Made by a program: the position numbers and the translations under genes. Below are positions 58,981 to 64,000 of a stretch of DNA of 64,000 bases, piece after piece. Within the stretch, counting starts at the first letter, position 1. Every line of letters starts with the position of its first letter. The notes below the pieces were generated by a model, which did not search any database, was not told the origin of the DNA, and saw only the letters and a program-made list of their open reading frames with translations. Source of the stretch: an uncultured Flavihumibacter sp. (lineage in GTDB: Bacteria; Bacteroidota; Bacteroidia; Chitinophagales; Chitinophagaceae); the NCBI GenBank assembly GCA_902168105.1, contig CABHOY010000055.1:1-64000 (forward strand), read 5' to 3'.

Positions 58981-60111
58981 TCAATTGGCTAGTAACGCGG
59001 CGGCAGTCCATAGTATAGGCGCCTGACCATGAAGATCGCCGGTAACACGGGAACGGTTCAGGTAATATTGCTGATCGTTCTTTTTATTGGTACCCTCGCA
59101 AACGTCTTTCACGTCTCCGCTTTCATTGATATATTTTACGAGTGTGGTCCATGCATTTCTGGCTACGGGGCCGTACTCTTTTTCTTCAAGCCAGCCTTTC
59201 TTTACACCCGTTACGATTGCAAACGTGAACATACCGGAGCAGGAAGTTTCCGCCCAGGCATTAGGATCGTCCAGCAGCTGGTGCCACATGTAGTTCTTGT
59301 CCTGCAATTTCTTCAGGGTGGCCATCATTTTTTTATAGCCGTCCAGTATTCTCGGTCTGTCGGTGTGACCCGAAGGTAAAGCGGTGAGCAGCTCGGTCAT
59401 ACCGGCCGCCATCCAGCCGTTACCACGACCCCAGAGGAAAGGTGCATCTGTGGCATGATAGAACAGGCCGTCGGGCTGTTGAATGGCATCGAGGTATACC
59501 ACCATTTCTCTGGCAGCACGGTCCAGATATTCCTTGTTGCCGGTAGCGCGGAAGGCTTCTACCTGCACTAACGTGATCATATACATGTCGTCAATCCACA
59601 TGCGTGTTTGCCAGGAAAGTCCTTTTGACTGAAGCTCCTGTTGATTGGCCTGTGGATTTTCGGGTAATTCCCATTGCTTGTCGGCGAAGCTTTTACCTTC
59701 ATCCAGGTATTTGCTCTGGTTTGTTTGCAGATAAAGTTCCAGTGGAATTGCACCAAATACGCTGTGGTCGACGTGGTCAGGTTTGGGCTTCAGGCTTTGG
59801 GATTGTGCCAGTAAAGGTTCATAACGTGCAGCCAGTTTTTGTGCCAGGTCCTTGTTGCCGGTGGCTTTGGCAAACTGAAGAGCGCCATACCAGGTGCACA
59901 CCTCAGGATAGGTAATGGATTGTGGAGGACCAGGATTACCGAAATTGGCAAAAGAGCCGGCCAGGTAGTGATTGGCGACAAATAATCCGATTGCGGCTGG
60001 CTCTGTCCCCATTGGCCAGTCTTTGAAACTTTTCTGAGCAGATACAGTACCGGACGCGGTCAGCAGGCCGGTTAAGGCTATGATTGCCAGGTGTATTCTC
60101 AATTTGCGCAT
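58981..60111 (-). CDS. Glycoside hydrolase family 88/105 unsaturated rhamnogalacturonyl hydrolase
   Basis: A 376-residue secreted protein with signal peptide (to VSAQ) and an alpha/alpha barrel. Motifs include PDHVDHSVFG, TRMWIDDMYM, FLWGRGNGWM and the C-terminal DLHGQAPILWTAAAL, which fit GH105 (PF07470). Such enzymes remove the unsaturated uronic acid left by rhamnogalacturonan or ulvan lyases. It is the first gene of a unit with GH97 and implies pectin or side-chain use; no lyase or SusCD pair is in the window. Confidence 0.92.
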   Translation of the reverse strand: MRKLRIHLAIIALTGLLTASGTVSAQKSFKDWPMGTEPAAIGLFVANHYLAGSFANFGNPGPPQSITYPEVCTWYGALQFAKATGNKDLAQKLAARYEPLLAQSQSLKPKPDHVDHSVFGAIPLELYLQTNQSKYLDEGKSFADKQWELPENPQANQQELQSKGLSWQTRMWIDDMYMITLVQVEAFRATGNKEYLDRAAREMVVYLDAIQQPDGLFYHATDAPFLWGRGNGWMAAGMTELLTALPSGHTDRPRILDGYKKMMATLKKLQDKNYMWHQLLDDPNAWAETSCSGMFTFAIVTGVKKGWLEEKEYGPVARNAWTTLVKYINESGDVKDVCEGTNKKNDQQYYLNRSRVTGDLHGQAPILWTAAALLAN

Positions 60112-60307
60112 AGAATGCTAATTATCAGGGTTGTAAATAGTAACAGAATTTTGATTGATTGACGAACGATTGCGTAAAGTAATATATTAAAATCCCGAAT
60201 GCAAGATGTCAGAGGAAAATTTGTATGACGGAAGCAAATTTGCGTAGAAAATGTTAACTTAGGAATAGACAGGACTATTCCATTCTTCACACCTAAATTA
60301 CCTCGTT

Positions 60308-60748
60308 ATGGGAACAGTGCGTGACATCCTTCGGGTGAAGGGCCATGTGGTTTATTCTATCCAGCCAAATGACTCTGTATTTGACGCCTTGAGCGTATTA
60401 GTAGACAAAAATGTAGGCGCACTGGTCGTTCTCAGTGACAGCGACAAAGTATTGGGCATCTTTTCAGAACGTGATTATGCCCGCCGGGTTATCCTTAAAG
60501 GCAGGGCATCCAAAGAAACACTGATCCGGGAAATTATGACGGAGAATCCTTTTACAGTTTCGGAAAACGACAGTATCCAGGACTGTATGGTAAAAATGAC
60601 GGATAAGCATATCCGCCATTTACCAGTTACAGATGACCAGCAAAGACTGGTCGGCATGATTTCCATTGGTGATGTCGTAAAGTATGTGATTGATGAACAG
60701 CAGTTCATTATTCACAACCTGGAAGATTATATAAAGGGTACGCGTTAA
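60308..60748 (+). CDS. Twin CBS-domain protein
   Basis: A 146-residue protein made of two CBS motifs (about residues 10-62 and 75-128; NDSVFDALSVLVDKNVGALVV and IQDCMVKMTDKHIRHLPV). CBS pairs bind adenosine nucleotides and act as energy sensors. Stand-alone versions are common in bacteria and their target is usually unknown. Its stop codon overlaps the stop of the convergent outer-membrane gene in the four bases TTAA. Confidence 0.92.
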   Translation: MGTVRDILRVKGHVVYSIQPNDSVFDALSVLVDKNVGALVVLSDSDKVLGIFSERDYARRVILKGRASKETLIREIMTENPFTVSENDSIQDCMVKMTDKHIRHLPVTDDQQRLVGMISIGDVVKYVIDEQQFIIHNLEDYIKGTR

Positions 60749-63162
60749 CCACCTACTCTTTGTTGTTCGCTACCGGCTTCCCTGTCACGGGCAGCCTTAA
60801 TATTGCTGTTACCAAAATTCCATGTCAGGGCCAGGTTCACACGTCTGTTCTGCCAACGGTTATTGATGTACATATCAATGTTGTCAAACTTCGCAGAACC
60901 ACGGAACTGTTCCCTGTTGGTGATATCGGAAACATTCAGCTTGATGTTCAGTTTCTTGTTCATCAGTTGCTTCTGTACGCCTAAACCAATGGCATAGGAG
61001 GGCTTTATTTTGTACACGCCCCAAACGAACGGACTTTCATAATAAGCGTTGATCTCAAATTTCCAGTCGTCCGGTAAGGTGAATGTATGTGTAGTCTGAT
61101 AGTTATAAGCGAAGGTATTGGTCGTCAAATTCACCACACTATCCTTAACATCAAAGTAGTTGTAATTGACATTGATATTGTTGGTGATATTCCACCACTT
61201 GAAAGGATCTATCGGAATGGTCAGTGTCGCGTTGTAAACGTAACTACGTTCGAAATTCCTGTCGTAATAGGTCGTTACTTTGGTGGTATCATTCTGTATC
61301 ATGTACTCCAGCACTACGTTCTTGGTCATACTATAAGACACAGCCAGTACATACTTCTGTTTAAGCGTGTAATTGATCTCTGCTTTGTGTGTGTATTCAG
61401 GCAGCATATACGGGTTACCCTTGAAGTAATTGTATTTGTCGATATAAAATACAAACGGGTTCAGATCGCCATAATTCGGCCTGGAAATACGTTTGGAATA
61501 GTTCACTCCGATCTTGTGCGAATCATTTATTTTCTGATCAAGTGAGAAGGTAGGGAAGAAGTCAAGATAGGACCGCTTTACATGGGATTGCAGTGTAACG
61601 GAATAACCATCTGACTTCGTCTGTTCTGCACGCAACCCAAGCTGGAAATCTGTATTATGGATCGTCTTTTTGAAAATGGCATATGCAGCATAAACATTCT
61701 CGGTATAGATAAACTGATTGCTCTGTGTAATGGCATTCTCATATTTCCCATTTAACAGTGAATCATACCTGAGATTATTATCTGTTTTCACAGAGCTATA
61801 TTTAACGCCCGTCTCTATTTTTGTGGTTTTATTGAATGGCAGTACAAGGTCTAATTTTGCGCTGCGGATGGTGACCTGGTTCACTGGCCTGTTGAGGATA
61901 GCATGATCGTTCTTGACAGGGTTCACCACGTAAGCCATGCTATCGCTAAGCGTCATGTAGTTGTTGTCGTTGAACCTTGCCCAATCGGCGTCAAAGCCGA
62001 TCTCTGTCCCCAATGTGTCCAGCTGTCCTTTATAGTTCAGGTTAAAAGAGACATTGTTAAATTTATTCCTGACAGTGGTACCCGCATATAAGGTTGAATC
62101 CAGCTTGCCGTTACTGCTGATAGGCGTATGGTTAAAGCCATCCTGATTGAAGGCGTTGTCATATCCTCTCACCAGTACGCCAACGGTATGTTTGGAAGTG
62201 AGAAAATAATCCAGCCCAACTTTATAATTATTGTTTTTGAAATTACGTCTGTTAAAAGCGTTCAGTTCAAAGAAGGCAGGTATATCTCCCTGAATATGGC
62301 GGGCCAGATAACGTGTCTGGAAAAAACCTCTGTAACCATTGTTGTAGTTACCAAAGGCGTTGAATTTCTCCGTGCGCCAGTTTAAATTCAGACCGGCGTT
62401 GTAGAACCCGTATTTACCGGCGCCGGTGCCGAGGTTGAGGGAACCATTAATACCAGTAATAATAGTTTTCTTGGTCTTGATATTAATGATCCCGCTTTTA
62501 CCTGCTGCATCATATTTGGCGGAAGGACTCGTGATAATTTCTATCGTTGCAATATTTTCGGAAGGAAGGCTTCTCAGCAGATTGGCCAGTTGTTCGCCCG
62601 ACAGGTAGGTCAGCTTGCCGTCCAACATGATAGTGGCGCCCTGGTTACCCTGCAGGATGATGTTATCGTCTTTGTCTATTTGTACACCTGGCGCCCTTTT
62701 TAAGACATCCAGGGCTGTGCCGCCGGAAGCAGCGAGACTACTTTCCACGTTCAATACTGTGGCGCCGTTCTTTCTTTCAATGAAAGGTTTCTGAGCGGTC
62801 ACATTTACAGCCTGCAGTGTTTTGCTGGCCTGCGATAAACTCAGTGTAGGCAATTGAACAAGCTGGTGGCCGGCATCAATGGAGAAGGCAGATGTACTGG
62901 CGGATGTATAACCCATCAGTGTGGCCTCAATAAAGTACCTGCCTTCGGTGATCTTCTCGAAGGTGGCGCTACCGTCCGTGGCGCTGAGTTCTCCCTTTAC
63001 AAGGGAGGAGTCCTTCACATGACGCAGTAATACGTTTGTAAAGGGAAGGGGTTGCCCATTTGTTTCGGCTGTCTTAACAGTAATCTTTCCTGAAACGTGC
63101 TGGGCATAGATGGTCCCTGTGCCGGCGATGGCCAGGAACATGATAAGCAAAATCTTTTTCAT
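60745..63162 (-). CDS. Outer-membrane beta-barrel protein with regulatory-like N-terminus, second copy
   Basis: An 805-residue paralogue of the 44301-46703 protein: signal peptide (to IYAQ), a CarboxypepD-regulatory-like domain (GKITVKTAETNGQPLPFTNV), plug (LDVLKRAPGVQI, LLRSLPSENIATIEII) and barrel ending in LTWNFGNSNIKAARDREAG. It belongs to the TonB-receptor-related outer membrane family. Ligand unknown. A small membrane-protein gene lies 4 bases upstream and may be cotranscribed. Confidence 0.92.
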   Translation of the reverse strand: MKKILLIMFLAIAGTGTIYAQHVSGKITVKTAETNGQPLPFTNVLLRHVKDSSLVKGELSATDGSATFEKITEGRYFIEATLMGYTSASTSAFSIDAGHQLVQLPTLSLSQASKTLQAVNVTAQKPFIERKNGATVLNVESSLAASGGTALDVLKRAPGVQIDKDDNIILQGNQGATIMLDGKLTYLSGEQLANLLRSLPSENIATIEIITSPSAKYDAAGKSGIINIKTKKTIITGINGSLNLGTGAGKYGFYNAGLNLNWRTEKFNAFGNYNNGYRGFFQTRYLARHIQGDIPAFFELNAFNRRNFKNNNYKVGLDYFLTSKHTVGVLVRGYDNAFNQDGFNHTPISSNGKLDSTLYAGTTVRNKFNNVSFNLNYKGQLDTLGTEIGFDADWARFNDNNYMTLSDSMAYVVNPVKNDHAILNRPVNQVTIRSAKLDLVLPFNKTTKIETGVKYSSVKTDNNLRYDSLLNGKYENAITQSNQFIYTENVYAAYAIFKKTIHNTDFQLGLRAEQTKSDGYSVTLQSHVKRSYLDFFPTFSLDQKINDSHKIGVNYSKRISRPNYGDLNPFVFYIDKYNYFKGNPYMLPEYTHKAEINYTLKQKYVLAVSYSMTKNVVLEYMIQNDTTKVTTYYDRNFERSYVYNATLTIPIDPFKWWNITNNINVNYNYFDVKDSVVNLTTNTFAYNYQTTHTFTLPDDWKFEINAYYESPFVWGVYKIKPSYAIGLGVQKQLMNKKLNIKLNVSDITNREQFRGSAKFDNIDMYINNRWQNRRVNLALTWNFGNSNIKAARDREAGSEQQRVGG

Positions 63163-63166
63163 AAGT

Positions 63167-63364
63167 TCAGATCTCAGAGTGGTGGTAAGGCTGTGTCTTA
63201 ACTGGTGTTACCCACTCGCTCCCTATACAGAGCAGGTAAAAAGGAAGCATTTCAGGTTTGGCGCCTGCACGTTCCATTCTCAGTTTTTGCAAAGCCCTGC
63301 CCTCCAGTGCAATAATGGCAAGGATACCCAGGGTTATAATGATAAATATGGATACCTTTTTCAT
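63167..63364 (-). CDS. Small membrane or secreted protein of unknown function
   Basis: A 65-residue protein with an N-terminal hydrophobic segment (KKVSIFIIITLGILAIIALEG) and a polar C-terminus containing one Cys. It resembles a short signal-anchor peptide. It is placed 4 bases before the outer-membrane barrel gene on the same strand, so the two are likely cotranscribed. I do not recognise a family. Confidence 0.6.
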   Translation of the reverse strand: MKKVSIFIIITLGILAIIALEGRALQKLRMERAGAKPEMLPFYLLCIGSEWVTPVKTQPYHHSEI

Positions 63365-63424
63365 GCAGGTTGTTTTTTAGAAAGACGACCGGGTACAGAA
63401 AAGGTTGCAAAAAGGTATGAAAAA

Positions 63425-64000
63425 TTATTTCAGTAGGCGCTGAATTGTGATGAGTGATCGCTGTTCAAGCAGCACAGTCCTGTCTTTGCTTAGTTCGTCC
63501 AGCAGGCCGTTCTGGTTATAACGAACGGTCAGCAATTCTAATCCTTCGTTATATGACAGTTTAAAATCATTATGCAGCTCCTTCATTAGTTGCTCGATCT
63601 TTTCCGGGCTATTGTCAATACAGCAGGAGAAACTAATGGCCGCGTTCTGCATTAAATTTATCTTGATCTTCAGCTTGTGGAAACGCTCATATATGTCACT
63701 GATCCTATCTTCCGTAATGAAATCAAAGTTGCGGGAAGTGATGGTCAGCAATACCTGATTTTTCTTCAGTACTATGATGGGCGGTAACTGCTTTGTATCA
63801 GTTTCTTCCTTAATGACGGTGCCTGGAAGATCTTTGTTCAAAAAGCTCTTCACATACAGGGGTATCTGTTTGTTCTGCAGCGGTTTGATGGTCTTTGGAT
63901 GGATCACCTGTGCACCATAATACGCCATCTCGATCACCTCACTGTAAGTGATCTCAGGTATGTTGATCGTGTTAGGAAATAACTTCGGGTCGGCGTTTTT
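63425..64000 (-). CDS. Aspartate kinase, C-terminal part (gene runs off the window)
   Basis: The window holds the last 191 residues of an aspartokinase: the end of the kinase domain (ITYSEVIEMAYYGAQVIHPKT) and the ACT regulatory region (LLTITSRNFDFITEDRISDIYERF). The start is beyond base 64000. This is a monofunctional enzyme, in addition to the ThrA fusion at 24773-27220, and would feed lysine or methionine synthesis or be regulated by lysine. Confidence 0.9.
   Translation of the reverse strand, partial: KNADPKLFPNTINIPEITYSEVIEMAYYGAQVIHPKTIKPLQNKQIPLYVKSFLNKDLPGTVIKEETDTKQLPPIIVLKKNQVLLTITSRNFDFITEDRISDIYERFHKLKIKINLMQNAAISFSCCIDNSPEKIEQLMKELHNDFKLSYNEGLELLTVRYNQNGLLDELSKDRTVLLEQRSLITIQRLLK

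Noticed and set aside
1..64000. tRNA, rRNA or known riboswitches
   Set aside because: No cloverleaf, rRNA-like or recognised riboswitch sequence was found on reading both strands; short tRNAs could still be missed by eye.

Overview
The window looks like chromosomal DNA of a Bacteroidota bacterium, most likely a Chitinophaga-type member of the Chitinophagaceae. The evidence is direct but indirect as to species: promoter-like TAnnTTTG boxes instead of classical -10 boxes, almost no Shine-Dalgarno sequences, two large outer-membrane beta-barrel proteins with carboxypeptidase-regulatory-like N-termini, GH35, GH97 and GH105 polysaccharide enzymes, a GMC oxidoreductase/gluconate-dehydrogenase-subunit-3 set, and a class I lanthipeptide locus of the sort known from this phylum. 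No rRNA, tRNA, CRISPR array, insertion sequence or phage gene was seen.

Layout. Positions 1-11000 hold housekeeping genes (membrane TPR protein, ribH, LutA-like protein, EVE protein, DUF4349 lipoprotein, PAP2 phosphatase, a zinc-less sirtuin, saccharopine dehydrogenase, gyrA, TPR protein). Positions 11000-17700 carry two ECF-sigma/anti-sigma pairs, an NlpC/P60 hydrolase, ppa, a small lipoprotein, PhoH and a doubtful small gene. Positions 17900-22400 hold a PAS histidine kinase with its response regulator, rpe and a TPR lipoprotein. Positions 22400-27420 are a thrA-thrB-thrC operon on the minus strand, preceded by a candidate Thr/Ile-rich leader peptide and alternative RNA hairpins that look like an attenuator. 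Positions 27500-37700 are mixed metabolism: hmgA and hppD (tyrosine catabolism), aldo/keto reductase, desaturase, a TetR/Tet(X)-like monooxygenase pair with an operator-like palindrome, SDR, TlpA-like thioredoxin and L,D-transpeptidase. Positions 37760-43830 hold a gluconate-dehydrogenase-subunit-3-like protein, two tandem GMC oxidoreductases and a GH35 beta-galactosidase. Positions 57000-64000 hold GH97 and GH105 enzymes, a CBS protein, a second outer-membrane barrel protein and a truncated aspartokinase.

The most notable locus is 46900-56950. Three tandem precursor peptides share a nearly identical leader ending in a double-glycine and a core with a C-S-C-x3-S-C signature. They are followed, with tight spacing or overlaps, by two LanC-like cyclases, a luciferase-like flavin oxidoreductase, a full-length class I lantibiotic dehydratase, a C39-peptidase ABC transporter and a very short protein resembling only the N-terminal anchor of a HlyD-type adaptor. 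One LanC lacks the Cys-His zinc ligands, so the pair may be an active cyclase plus a degenerate partner. A conserved foldable element lies upstream of each precursor gene. The likely product is a set of three related lanthipeptides, perhaps with reduced dehydroamino acids, exported and cleaved at GG. This combination is the best candidate for an undescribed system; all functional statements on it are inference from family membership and motifs.
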